Source: Lachnospiraceae bacterium
GTDB lineage: Bacteria; Bacillota; Clostridia; Lachnospirales; Lachnospiraceae
Direction: 5' to 3'
NCBI GenBank assembly: GCA_009774175.1
Contig: VSNG01000001.1
Coordinates: forward strand, 124,001 to 188,000
Length of the DNA stretch: 64,000 nt
Shown here piece after piece: positions 9,333-17,144 of this stretch. The notes under the pieces were generated by a model. The model was not told where the DNA came from, made no database searches, and saw nothing but the letters and a program-made list of their open reading frames with translations. The translations under genes and the position numbers were made by a program. Within the stretch, counting starts at the first letter, position 1, and every line of letters starts with the position of its first letter.

Positions 9333-10198
9333 GCCCAATCGTAAAGAAAAAAGGAGAGAAATTTACGTTACCCGGTAAATATCTCCTTTTTATTTTAACA
9401 ATCCTCTGCACGGCCATGGTTCTTCTCACCTTCAATACGAAGGTGTTCAGCGGGCCTCTTTCCGCCGTGGCAGGCTATATTGTGGTTCCCTTCGAGGAGG
9501 GAATCAGCGTGGTGGGAAGCTGGCTGTCAGGCCGTTCTGAAGAGCTTGTCCAGATCAGAGAGCTTCTTGCCCAGAATGAACAGCTCAGACAGCGGGTGGA
9601 TGAGCTGACCATTGAGAACACGAGGCTGCAACAGGATCGCTATGAGCTTACAAATCTGCGGGAGCTTTACAGTCTGGATTCTCAGTATGACGAGTATGAA
9701 AAGACAGGAGCCAGAATTATAGCCAGAGATTCCGGGAACTGGTTTTATTCCTTTGTGATCAACAAGGGAGCCGGCGACGGGATAGCTGTTGATATGAACG
9801 TAATGGCAGGGAGCGGGCTTGTGGGCCGCGTGGTGGACGTCGGGCCCAACTGGGCGAAGGTGAAATCCATTATCGCGGACGATTCCAATGTGAGCGCCAT
9901 GGTGCTTTCCAGCTCCGACCGCATGATCGTCTCTGGCAACCTGAAGCTTTACGCCTCGGGCGTCATTGAGTTTGAACAGCTGGTAGACAGCGAGGATGTG
10001 GTGGTGGAAGGCGATAAGGTGGTTACTTCCGATATCAGCGATAAGTATCTGCCGGGCATTTTAATCGGCTACATCAATACCATAGCCCCGGACGCGAACA
10101 ATCTTACCAAGTCCGGCTACATAACGCCGGCGGTGGATTTCGAGCATCTGGAAGAGGTTCTGGTGATCCGACAGCTGAAACAGACGGTTCCTGAGTGA
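9329..10198 (+). CDS. mreC: Rod shape-determining protein MreC
   Basis: 289 residues. The ATG overlaps the mreB stop (ATGA). One membrane segment (about residues 18-36) is followed by an extracytoplasmic coiled coil around residues 70-105 (QIRELLAQNEQLRQRVDELT) and the beta-rich MreC core, with GDGIAVDMNVMAGSGLVGRV typical of the family. MreC bridges MreB/MreD to PBP2 and activates it. A structured repeat element, not a simple overlap, separates it from mreD. Confidence 0.96.
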   Translation: MSPIVKKKGEKFTLPGKYLLFILTILCTAMVLLTFNTKVFSGPLSAVAGYIVVPFEEGISVVGSWLSGRSEELVQIRELLAQNEQLRQRVDELTIENTRLQQDRYELTNLRELYSLDSQYDEYEKTGARIIARDSGNWFYSFVINKGAGDGIAVDMNVMAGSGLVGRVVDVGPNWAKVKSIIADDSNVSAMVLSSSDRMIVSGNLKLYASGVIEFEQLVDSEDVVVEGDKVVTSDISDKYLPGILIGYINTIAPDANNLTKSGYITPAVDFEHLEEVLVIRQLKQTVPE

Positions 10199-10201
10199 GC
10201 T

Positions 10202-10294
10202 GTGTGAGAAGTAATTCTAAAACTCAGCAGCAGAGGCTGCTTCGCTAAGAATTACTGAGTCTCACACGAGAGAATGCCCAAAATGGGCATTCTC
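10202..10294. repeat. Nested inverted repeat plus adjacent hairpin between mreC and mreD
   Basis: Outer arms 10202-10209 and 10260-10267 pair (GTGTGAGA/TCTCACAC). Arms 10210-10218 and 10248-10256 continue the stem after a three-base bulge. An inner hairpin is AGCAGC-AGAG-GCTGCT (10226-10241). Immediately after comes a second perfect hairpin, arms 10270-10279 and 10285-10294 (GAGAATGCCC/GGGCATTCTC). No T run follows. The outer arm shares GTGTGAGAA with the palindrome at 2889-2910, which suggests a dispersed element. It occupies nearly the whole 117-base spacer. Confidence 0.75.
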
Positions 10295-10315
10295 CGAATA
10301 TAGGGAGAGTTTGCG

Positions 10316-10834
10316 ATGAAGCGTGGTATTATTACCGCATTACTGATTTTCATATGTTTTCTGCTGCAGTGCACGGTGTTTCGGGCGCTGGCCTTTGGCG
10401 GTATCGTTCCCAATCTCCTGATTGTGCTGACGGCCTCCTTCGGCTTTATGCGGGGAGAGAAGACGGGACTTGTGATCGGTTTCTTCTGCGGTCTTCTGGT
10501 GGATATTTTCTTTGCCAGCGTGATCGGGTTTTATGCGCTTTTATACATGTATATCGGCTATATGAACGGCAAGTTTGCGGCGATTTTTTATCCCCAGGAT
10601 ATCAAACTGCCGGTGGCTTTGATTCTGTGCAGCGATTTTCTTTATGGAATCGGCTGCTATGTAATACTGTTTCTTCTGCGCGGGCGTTTGGAATTTACAT
10701 ACTATGCCCTGCACATTATTTTACCCGAAATTGTGTATACCATTGCGGTTACTCTGGTGTTATATCCCCTGATTCTTTGGATTAACACAGGGCTTGAACG
10801 CAGTGAACTGAGGAGCGGAAAGAAGTTTGTTTGA
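10316..10834 (+). CDS. mreD: Rod shape-determining protein MreD
   Basis: 172 residues, almost entirely hydrophobic with five or six predicted membrane segments and short loops (for example FMRGEKTGLVIGFFCGLLVD), as in MreD. It is an integral membrane partner of MreC in the elongation complex. A GGGAGAG site precedes the ATG. The 3' end overlaps the PBP2 start by eight bases. Identification rests on hydrophobic profile and position more than on motifs. Confidence 0.93.
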   Translation: MKRGIITALLIFICFLLQCTVFRALAFGGIVPNLLIVLTASFGFMRGEKTGLVIGFFCGLLVDIFFASVIGFYALLYMYIGYMNGKFAAIFYPQDIKLPVALILCSDFLYGIGCYVILFLLRGRLEFTYYALHIILPEIVYTIAVTLVLYPLILWINTGLERSELRSGKKFV

Positions 10835-13700
10835 GGAACTGTTAGAGCATTTTAAAGAAAACTTCATGAATATGGTGACTTCGCGCCTGCTTGTCCTGAT
10901 GATTGTGATTATGGGTATGGGCGGTTATCTCATTTCCCGGATCTTTCAATTACAGATTGTGGACGGGGAGGAGTATTATAACAACTTTCAGCTGAAAATC
11001 ACAAAGGAGAGAACGCTTCCCGCAACCAGAGGAAATATTCTTGACAGGAATGGGGAACTTCTTGCCTATAATGAACTGGCTTACGCTGTTACCATTGAGG
11101 ATGTGTACGAGTCCGGCCGAAAAAAGAATGCGAATCTGAATGATACGATCCGCAGGCTGATTGCCATGATTGAGCAGAACGGAGATCATGTGATCAGTAA
11201 TTTTAATATTGAAATCAACAGGAACGGCGAGTATGTTTACAACGTGGAAGGTACGAGGCTTTTGCGCTTTCTGGCGGATGTTTACGGCTACGCCTCCATT
11301 GATGATCTGAAAGAGCGGGAGAAGACGGCGTCCCCCGACGAGGTTATCGAATATCTGTGCAGCACGAGCCGCTATGGAATCGGAGATTACACGGACGACG
11401 AGGATTCTTCCAGTTTCGTGGAGGGGCTTGGCTTTTCCAGAGAGGAAGTTCTGAAAATTATCACGATCCGCTATGCCATGAGCGCAAACAGCTATCAGCG
11501 TTACATTGCGACCACGGTGGCTGAGAATGTTTCCCAGGAGACGGTAGCCGTTATTATGGAGAATGAAGACAGTCTGGACGGCGTAGACATTGCGGAGGGA
11601 ACGGTAAGGAAGTATAATGAGAGTATCTATTTTTCCCAGGTGATCGGTTATACGGGAAGAGTGGATCAGGAAGGGCTGCAGGAGCTGCAGGCAAAGGATC
11701 CCACATACGACCTGAATGATACTGTGGGAAAATCCGGCATTGAGGCGTCCATGGAGATGGAACTGCAGGGGAAAAAGGGCTCTGAAACCGTCTATGTGGA
11801 TAATATGGGTAAAGTTGTGGAGACAAGCGACCGGGTAGAGCCCGCAGCGGGAAACGATATTACCCTGACCCTTGACACCGGGCTGCAGAAGGCGTGTTAT
11901 CATATTCTGGAGGCAAAGCTGGCCAGCATCCTTCTGGCAAATATCCAGAATATCAAAGAGTATACGCCGCCGGAAGGAGGAAGCGGCGGAGCGATTCCCA
12001 TTCCCATCTATGATGTGTATTATGCCTGCATCAATAATAATGTCATAGATACCTCGCATTTTACTTCGGAGTATGCGGGGGAGACGGAGCAGGCTGTACA
12101 GGCGGCTTATCTGGACAAGAAGTCTCGGGTTTTCGCCACACTTCGGGACGAACTGACGGAGAGCTGCTCCCCCTATGAGATACTGACGGAAGAGTATCAG
12201 GTTTATGAAAGTTATATAGCTTCCACCCTTTACGAGCGCGATATCCTGATGGAAGATGTGGTCGATACCAAGGATGAGACCTACATTGCGTGGACCAAGG
12301 ATGAGGTGATCAGCTTAAACGAGTATCTGAATTATGCCATTGCGCAGAATTGGATTAACGTGGCGAAGCTGGATATTGATTCGAGATATTCGGATTCTGT
12401 GGAGATTTACAATAAAATACTGGATTATATCTTTGATATTCTGGACCGGGATGTGGATTTTGACAAGAGGATTTACCACTATATGATTTTGAACGATGAG
12501 CTTACAGGCGGGCAGATCTGCGAGCTTTTGCTGGAACAGAATGTGGTCGACCCGCCGGAGGAGGAGGTTGCCAGGTTTCATGCGGGCGCGGTTACGCCCT
12601 ATGGTTTTATCAGGAGCCTTATTGAAAATCTTGATCTTACGCCGGCACAGCTGGCCCTTGACCCCTATTCCGGCTCCATTGTGGTGACGGATGTCAATAC
12701 GGGAGATACGCTGGCGCTTGCCTCCTATCCGAGTTATGACAATAATCGGATGGCAAACGGCGTGGATGCGGAGTATTTTGCCGCGCTGCAAAACGATCTG
12801 TCCCGTCCCATGTTAAACTATGCCACGCAGCAGCGTACGGCTCCCGGATCCACCTTTAAACCGATATCTGCCACAGCCGGGCTGATGGAGGGCGTGATCT
12901 CGCTTACGGAAACGATCAACTGCGTAGGCCTTTTTGACAAGGTTCCGACACCGCCTAGCTGCTGGAACAGACATGGCCATGGCCCCTTAAACGTGACGGG
13001 AGGCATTCAGCATTCCTGTAACTGGTTTTTTTACGAGGTTGGATACCGCATGAGTATTGTGGGAGATTCCTATAATGACAGTGTGGGATTGCAGAAACTG
13101 GCCAAATATGCGGATATGTACGGCTTATCTGAGACTTCCGGCGTGGAGATCGAAGAGTATGCGCCGGACGTCTCCGACCTTGACGCGGTTCGTTCCGCTA
13201 TCGGCCATGGTACAAACGACTACACTACGGCGGGGCTTGCGCGATACGTTACAACCGTTGCAAACAGCGGAACATGTTATAATCTAACCCTGGTGGACAA
13301 GGTGGAGGATCAGAGCGGCGAGCTGATCAGAGAAAATGAAGCAACCGTGAGAAACAGGATTGACATGGATCAGTCCTACTGGAACGCAATCCATACCGGT
13401 ATGCGTATGGTGGTGGAGAGCAAGAGTTACTTTGCCGATCTGGATGTAAACGTGGCGGGTAAGACGGGTACCGCACAGGAGAACAGAAACCGTCCCAACC
13501 ATGCGCTTTTTATCAGCTACGCGCCGTATGAAGCTCCTGAGATTTCAGTGACGGTACGTGTGGCAAACGGCTATACATCCGATTATGCGGCGCAGATTGC
13601 CAAAGACGTATACGAGTATTATTATGGACTGAAAGATGAAAGTGAAATCATTACCGGTACGGCAAGCACGCTGGCCGGCGGTGTGATAGGCGCCGACTGA
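10827..13700 (+). CDS. mrdA: Penicillin-binding protein 2 (elongation transpeptidase), long form
   Basis: 957 residues, clearly longer than the roughly 600-700 of classic PBP2. TTG start at 10827 overlapping mreD. One N-terminal membrane anchor (residues 18-40) is followed by the dimerisation region with RGNILDRNGELLA. Transpeptidase motifs: SxxK as GSTFKP (Ser675, Lys678), SxN as HSCNW (Ser730) and KTG as AGKTGTAQ (Lys879). The extra length lies between about residues 365 and 620, after a normal TLDTGLQ segment and before the catalytic core. It cross-links lateral wall peptidoglycan with RodA, encoded 2 kb downstream. Confidence 0.95.
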   Translation: MFEELLEHFKENFMNMVTSRLLVLMIVIMGMGGYLISRIFQLQIVDGEEYYNNFQLKITKERTLPATRGNILDRNGELLAYNELAYAVTIEDVYESGRKKNANLNDTIRRLIAMIEQNGDHVISNFNIEINRNGEYVYNVEGTRLLRFLADVYGYASIDDLKEREKTASPDEVIEYLCSTSRYGIGDYTDDEDSSSFVEGLGFSREEVLKIITIRYAMSANSYQRYIATTVAENVSQETVAVIMENEDSLDGVDIAEGTVRKYNESIYFSQVIGYTGRVDQEGLQELQAKDPTYDLNDTVGKSGIEASMEMELQGKKGSETVYVDNMGKVVETSDRVEPAAGNDITLTLDTGLQKACYHILEAKLASILLANIQNIKEYTPPEGGSGGAIPIPIYDVYYACINNNVIDTSHFTSEYAGETEQAVQAAYLDKKSRVFATLRDELTESCSPYEILTEEYQVYESYIASTLYERDILMEDVVDTKDETYIAWTKDEVISLNEYLNYAIAQNWINVAKLDIDSRYSDSVEIYNKILDYIFDILDRDVDFDKRIYHYMILNDELTGGQICELLLEQNVVDPPEEEVARFHAGAVTPYGFIRSLIENLDLTPAQLALDPYSGSIVVTDVNTGDTLALASYPSYDNNRMANGVDAEYFAALQNDLSRPMLNYATQQRTAPGSTFKPISATAGLMEGVISLTETINCVGLFDKVPTPPSCWNRHGHGPLNVTGGIQHSCNWFFYEVGYRMSIVGDSYNDSVGLQKLAKYADMYGLSETSGVEIEEYAPDVSDLDAVRSAIGHGTNDYTTAGLARYVTTVANSGTCYNLTLVDKVEDQSGELIRENEATVRNRIDMDQSYWNAIHTGMRMVVESKSYFADLDVNVAGKTGTAQENRNRPNHALFISYAPYEAPEISVTVRVANGYTSDYAAQIAKDVYEYYYGLKDESEIITGTASTLAGGVIGAD

Positions 13701-13724
13701 CGGTATGAGGATAGAGGTGTAAAT

Positions 13725-14405
13725 ATGAAAAATGCAGTAATTATTAAAAGTTTTCCTAACGGTCTTACCATTTTTCTGGACAGTGAAATACCTTTTTCGC
13801 AGCTTCTGGAAGAGATTGGAATGAAGTTCAGCGAATCCGCCAATTTCTTTAAAGATGCAAGCATGGTGCTTTCTTTTGAGGGAAGGGAGCTTTCCGAGCA
13901 GGAGGAACGCCAGATTGTGGATATGATCACAGCCAATTCCAGACTGAACATTGTCTGCATTATGGGAAAGGACAAGGAGACGGACCGCAATTTTTTGAGG
14001 GCGTTACAGCAGTTTTCCTTTCATCAGGAGGTGCTCGAAAACGCAGGGCAGTTTTATAAGGGGACGCTTAAGGACGGTCAGATTCTGGAGACGGAGAACA
14101 GTATTATCGTGCTGGGCGACGTGTATCCCGGCGCCTGCATCATATCCAGCAAGGATATTGTGGTGCTGGGCGGACTCTATGGACAGGCTTACGCCGGCGG
14201 AAATGGCGAGGAGGGTCATTTTGTAGTGGCGCTTGAAATGTCGCCTGAGAAATTGAAGATAGGCGATTTCAAATATAAAACTTCAGAGAAACAGAGCAAA
14301 TGGTCGATTAAACCGAAAATTCAGCCTAAAATTGCTTATGTGAATGACGCCAGAGTAAAGATTGAGCCGATTACCAAAGAATTACTGAATGACCTGCCCT
14401 TTTGA
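13725..14405 (+). CDS. minC: Septum site-determining protein MinC
   Basis: 226 residues. The N-terminal domain starts MKNAVIIKSFPNGLTIFLD and the C-terminal beta-helical domain carries GDVYPGACIISSKDIVVLGG and LYGQAYAGG, the MinD-binding and dimerisation face. It inhibits FtsZ assembly away from midcell. Followed by minD after a 98-base spacer that holds a two-hairpin element. AGAGGTG precedes the ATG. Confidence 0.96.
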   Translation: MKNAVIIKSFPNGLTIFLDSEIPFSQLLEEIGMKFSESANFFKDASMVLSFEGRELSEQEERQIVDMITANSRLNIVCIMGKDKETDRNFLRALQQFSFHQEVLENAGQFYKGTLKDGQILETENSIIVLGDVYPGACIISSKDIVVLGGLYGQAYAGGNGEEGHFVVALEMSPEKLKIGDFKYKTSEKQSKWSIKPKIQPKIAYVNDARVKIEPITKELLNDLPF

Positions 14406-14411
14406 GGCGGC

Positions 14412-14462
14412 CGAGCCCGCGTAAGCGGTGCTCGTGGAGATAATTCCGCAGGAATTTTCTTC
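14412..14462. repeat. Two-hairpin element between minC and minD
   Basis: Hairpin 1: CGAGCCCGC (14412-14420), loop GTAA, GCGG, one bulged T, GCTCG (ends 14434). Hairpin 2: GGAGA plus TAATTCC (14436-14447), loop GCA, then GGAATTT plus TCTTC (14451-14462). The architecture, two adjacent hairpins with the second having a short distal stem and three-base loop, matches the elements at 15574-15617 and 17147-17190, although the bases differ. Confidence 0.6.
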
Positions 14463-14503
14463 GGTTCAGGGGACGATAACAATTCATCAATGGAGGACTT
14501 GCT

Positions 14504-15295
14504 ATGAGTGAAGTGATTGTCGTCACATCAGGGAAAGGCGGGGTGGGAAAGACCACCACCTCTGCAAACGTTGGAACAGGTCTGGCAGCCATGGGAAAAA
14601 AGGTCATCCTGATTGATACGGATATCGGCCTGCGCAATCTGGATGTAGTTATGGGGCTGGAAAATCGGATTGTATACAATCTGGTGGATGTAGTGGAGGG
14701 AAATTGCAGGATCAAGCAGGCGATTATACGGGACAAGCGTTATCCAACTCTGTTTCTTCTGCCGTCGGCGCAGACCAAGGACAAGAGCGCGGTAAACCCC
14801 TCTCAGATGGTACGGATGATAAGTCATCTGCGGGATCAGTTTGACTATATCATTCTGGATTGCCCCGCCGGCATCGAGCAGGGATTTCAAAACGCCATTG
14901 CCGGTGCGGACAGGGCGCTTGTAGTGACAACCCCGGAGGTTTCCGCCATTCGGGACGCAGACAGGATTATCGGCCTTCTGGAGGCCAATGAAATACATAG
15001 GATGGATCTGATCATTAACCGAATCAGACAGGATATGATCAGGCGCGGCGACATGATGTCTTCGGAGGATGTGGTGGATATTCTGTCACTGCCGCTGATC
15101 GGAAGGGTGCCGGACGATGAGAATGTGGTGATAGCCACGAATCAGGGGGAACCGTTAGTCGGAAGCAATACGCTGGCGGGGCAGGCATACCAGAATATCT
15201 GCTGCCGGATCATGGGCGAGGAAGTTCCTTTTATGGATTTTGACAGGAACGTGTCGTTCTGGACAAGAGTAACAGGTATTTTCCATAAAGGTTAG
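14504..15295 (+). CDS. minD: Septum site-determining ATPase MinD
   Basis: 263 residues. Deviant Walker A GKGGVGKTT with the signature first Lys near residue 11; DTDIGLRNLDVVMGLENR and LDCPAGIEQGF are family hallmarks. It binds the membrane in the ATP form and recruits MinC. The C-terminus (FWTRVTGIFHKG) is a plausible membrane-targeting amphipathic helix. GGAGG lies eight bases before the ATG. minE follows 11 bases after the stop. Confidence 0.98.
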   Translation: MSEVIVVTSGKGGVGKTTTSANVGTGLAAMGKKVILIDTDIGLRNLDVVMGLENRIVYNLVDVVEGNCRIKQAIIRDKRYPTLFLLPSAQTKDKSAVNPSQMVRMISHLRDQFDYIILDCPAGIEQGFQNAIAGADRALVVTTPEVSAIRDADRIIGLLEANEIHRMDLIINRIRQDMIRRGDMMSSEDVVDILSLPLIGRVPDDENVVIATNQGEPLVGSNTLAGQAYQNICCRIMGEEVPFMDFDRNVSFWTRVTGIFHKG

Positions 15296-15306
15296 GGGGG
15301 ATCAGT

Positions 15307-15570
15307 GTGTTTAAAAATCTGCTAAAACGGAAAAGTTCCAGAGAGATAGCAAAAGACCGATTGAAGATTCTGCTTATTTCCGACAGGGTGAACTGCTCTC
15401 AGGAGATGATGGAAATGATCAAAAACGATATTGCCAAGGTGATATCCAAGTACATGAAGATAGATACCAAGAGTATGGAGATACAGATCACCCAGACAAG
15501 CGGCAAGGGACATGGGATTAAAAATCCTACGCTCTATGCGAATATACCGATTCTTGATTTGAAACAATGA
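15307..15570 (+). CDS. minE: Cell division topological specificity factor MinE
   Basis: 87 residues from GTG 15307, with AGGGGGG seven bases upstream. The N-terminus MFKNLLKRKSSREIAKDRL is the amphipathic MinD-binding and membrane-binding segment; the remainder (LLISDRVNCSQEMMEMIKND) is the dimerisation domain. It stimulates MinD ATPase and drives pole-to-pole oscillation. A MinE-based system, not MinJ/DivIVA alone, is therefore expected here. Confidence 0.95.
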   Translation: MFKNLLKRKSSREIAKDRLKILLISDRVNCSQEMMEMIKNDIAKVISKYMKIDTKSMEIQITQTSGKGHGIKNPTLYANIPILDLKQ

Positions 15571-15573
15571 ACC

Positions 15574-15617
15574 GATTAAGCTTCGCTTAATCACGAGAAC
15601 TGCCTGCGGCAGCCTCG
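15574..15617. repeat. 44-base two-hairpin element between minE and rodA
   Basis: Hairpin 1 is GATTAAGC-TTC-GCTTAATC (15574-15592). Hairpin 2 has outer stem CGAG/CTCG (15594-15597 and 15614-15617) and inner stem CTGCC-TGC-GGCAG (15600-15612) with asymmetric internal bases. It has the same length and layout as 17147-17190, with compensatory changes in both stems. The rodA ribosome binding site GGAGG begins directly after it. Confidence 0.75.
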
Positions 15618-15628
15618 GCGGAGGAAAA

Positions 15629-16774
15629 GTGTTAAAACAATATCACATCAGAGATTATGACTTTAAATTGATTATGCTTGTGGTGGCGATTACCACCATT
15701 GGAATTATGGCCATTGGCAGCGCCAAGGAATCTTTGCAGTCACGACAGATTGCAGGGGCTGTTTTTGGCTTTTTTCTGATGCTCGTCATATCTTTGTTTG
15801 ATTATTCCGTGCTTCTTCGGTTTTATTGGATTATGTACGCGGTGAATATTATTCTTTTGTGGCTTGTGGGGGCAATCGGCGTGAATGTCAACGGTGCGCA
15901 GAGGTGGCTTAATCTGTTCGGCATTCAGTTTCAGCCTTCCGAGACGGCCAAGATACTATTGATTTTATTTTATGCACAGTTTATCATGAGACATAAGGAG
16001 GAGATGGGAAGCTTTCGGATTGTGGGCAGCTGCGTGGCGCTGTTTGTGCCGTCGATCTACCTGATTCTCAGTCAGCCGGATCTTTCTACCAGCATTATGG
16101 CGGTTATTCTCTTTTGTGTCGTGATGTTTGTGGGCGGTGTGAGCTGGAAATATGTGATTCTTGTGATTTCTGTGGCGGTGCCGGCGTTTATTATTGTGCT
16201 GTCACTGATTTTGCAGCCGGATCAGGAGATTATTGACGATTACCAGCAGAGACGTATTCTGGCGTGGCTCTATCCGGACGAATACTCCACCACGGAGGCC
16301 TATCAGCAGACCAATTCCAAAATGGCCATCGGCTCCGGCATGCTCTATGGGAAGGGCTACAATACCAACGAGATCAGTTCCGTGAAAAACGGTAATTTTA
16401 TCTCCGAGGCGGAGACAGACTTTATTTACGCGGTAATCGGAGAGGAATTTGGCTTTGTCGGAGGATGCGCCGTAATTGTTCTGTTGATTTTCATCTCATT
16501 TGAATGTATTATGGTAGCTAGGAAGGCAAAAGATCTGGCCGGCACAATTATTGCGGCGGGGGTTGCGGTGTTGGTCGGTTTTCAGGGGATGCTCAATATT
16601 GCGGTGGCTACCGGGGCAAGCCCGAACACAGGGATACCGCTTCCGTTTGTAAGCTATGGACTTACTTCGCTTGTGAGTCTCTATATCGGAATCGGTTTTG
16701 TACTGAATGTACGACTACAATGTAAAAACGACAGGGGTGTTAGCAAAAATGAATATCGCATTGATCGCACATGA
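15629..16774 (+). CDS. rodA: Rod shape-determining glycosyltransferase RodA (SEDS family)
   Basis: 381 residues from GTG 15629. Ten or so membrane segments and SEDS family motifs: NVNGAQRWLNL, QFQPSETAKILLIL, LSQPDLSTSIM and GIPLPFVSYGLTSL. The Asp in QPDLSTS lies in the extracellular region essential for polymerase activity. It pairs with the PBP2 encoded upstream. The 3' end overlaps mgsA by 26 bases. FtsW is the alternative family member, but context with mre genes favours RodA. Confidence 0.95.
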   Translation: MLKQYHIRDYDFKLIMLVVAITTIGIMAIGSAKESLQSRQIAGAVFGFFLMLVISLFDYSVLLRFYWIMYAVNIILLWLVGAIGVNVNGAQRWLNLFGIQFQPSETAKILLILFYAQFIMRHKEEMGSFRIVGSCVALFVPSIYLILSQPDLSTSIMAVILFCVVMFVGGVSWKYVILVISVAVPAFIIVLSLILQPDQEIIDDYQQRRILAWLYPDEYSTTEAYQQTNSKMAIGSGMLYGKGYNTNEISSVKNGNFISEAETDFIYAVIGEEFGFVGGCAVIVLLIFISFECIMVARKAKDLAGTIIAAGVAVLVGFQGMLNIAVATGASPNTGIPLPFVSYGLTSLVSLYIGIGFVLNVRLQCKNDRGVSKNEYRIDRT

Positions 16775-17144
16775 TGCAAAGAAAAAACTGATGCAGAATT
16801 TCTGTATCGCTTATCGGGGAATTTTAAGTAAAAATGAGCTTTATGCGACGGGGACGACGGGGAGACTGATTGAGGAAGTGACCAATCTGACGATCCATAA
16901 GTATCTTGCCGGGCATTTGGGCGGCGCCCAGCAGATTGGCGCGCAGATTGAGCATAATCAGATTGACCTGGTGATCTTTCTCAGAGATCCGCTTTATCCG
17001 AAGTCTCACGAGCCGGATGTCAACAATGTGGTTATGCTATGCGACAGGCATAATATTCCGCTTGCCACCAATCTGGCGTCCGCAGAGCTTCTGATCAAAT
17101 CACTTGATAGAGGAGACCTTGAGTGGCGTGAAATGTACAAATAA
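16749..17144 (+). CDS. mgsA: Methylglyoxal synthase
   Basis: 131 residues from ATG 16749, preceded by AGGGG. The frame is open 14 codons further into rodA but family N-termini match MNIALIAHDAKK. MgsA converts dihydroxyacetone phosphate to methylglyoxal and phosphate. GTTGRL binds phosphate, and the IDLVIFLRDPLYPKSHEPDV segment aligns with the active-site Asp region. mgsA directly after rodA is a recurrent Clostridial order; no functional link to shape control is known. Confidence 0.95.
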   Translation: MNIALIAHDAKKKLMQNFCIAYRGILSKNELYATGTTGRLIEEVTNLTIHKYLAGHLGGAQQIGAQIEHNQIDLVIFLRDPLYPKSHEPDVNNVVMLCDRHNIPLATNLASAELLIKSLDRGDLEWREMYK

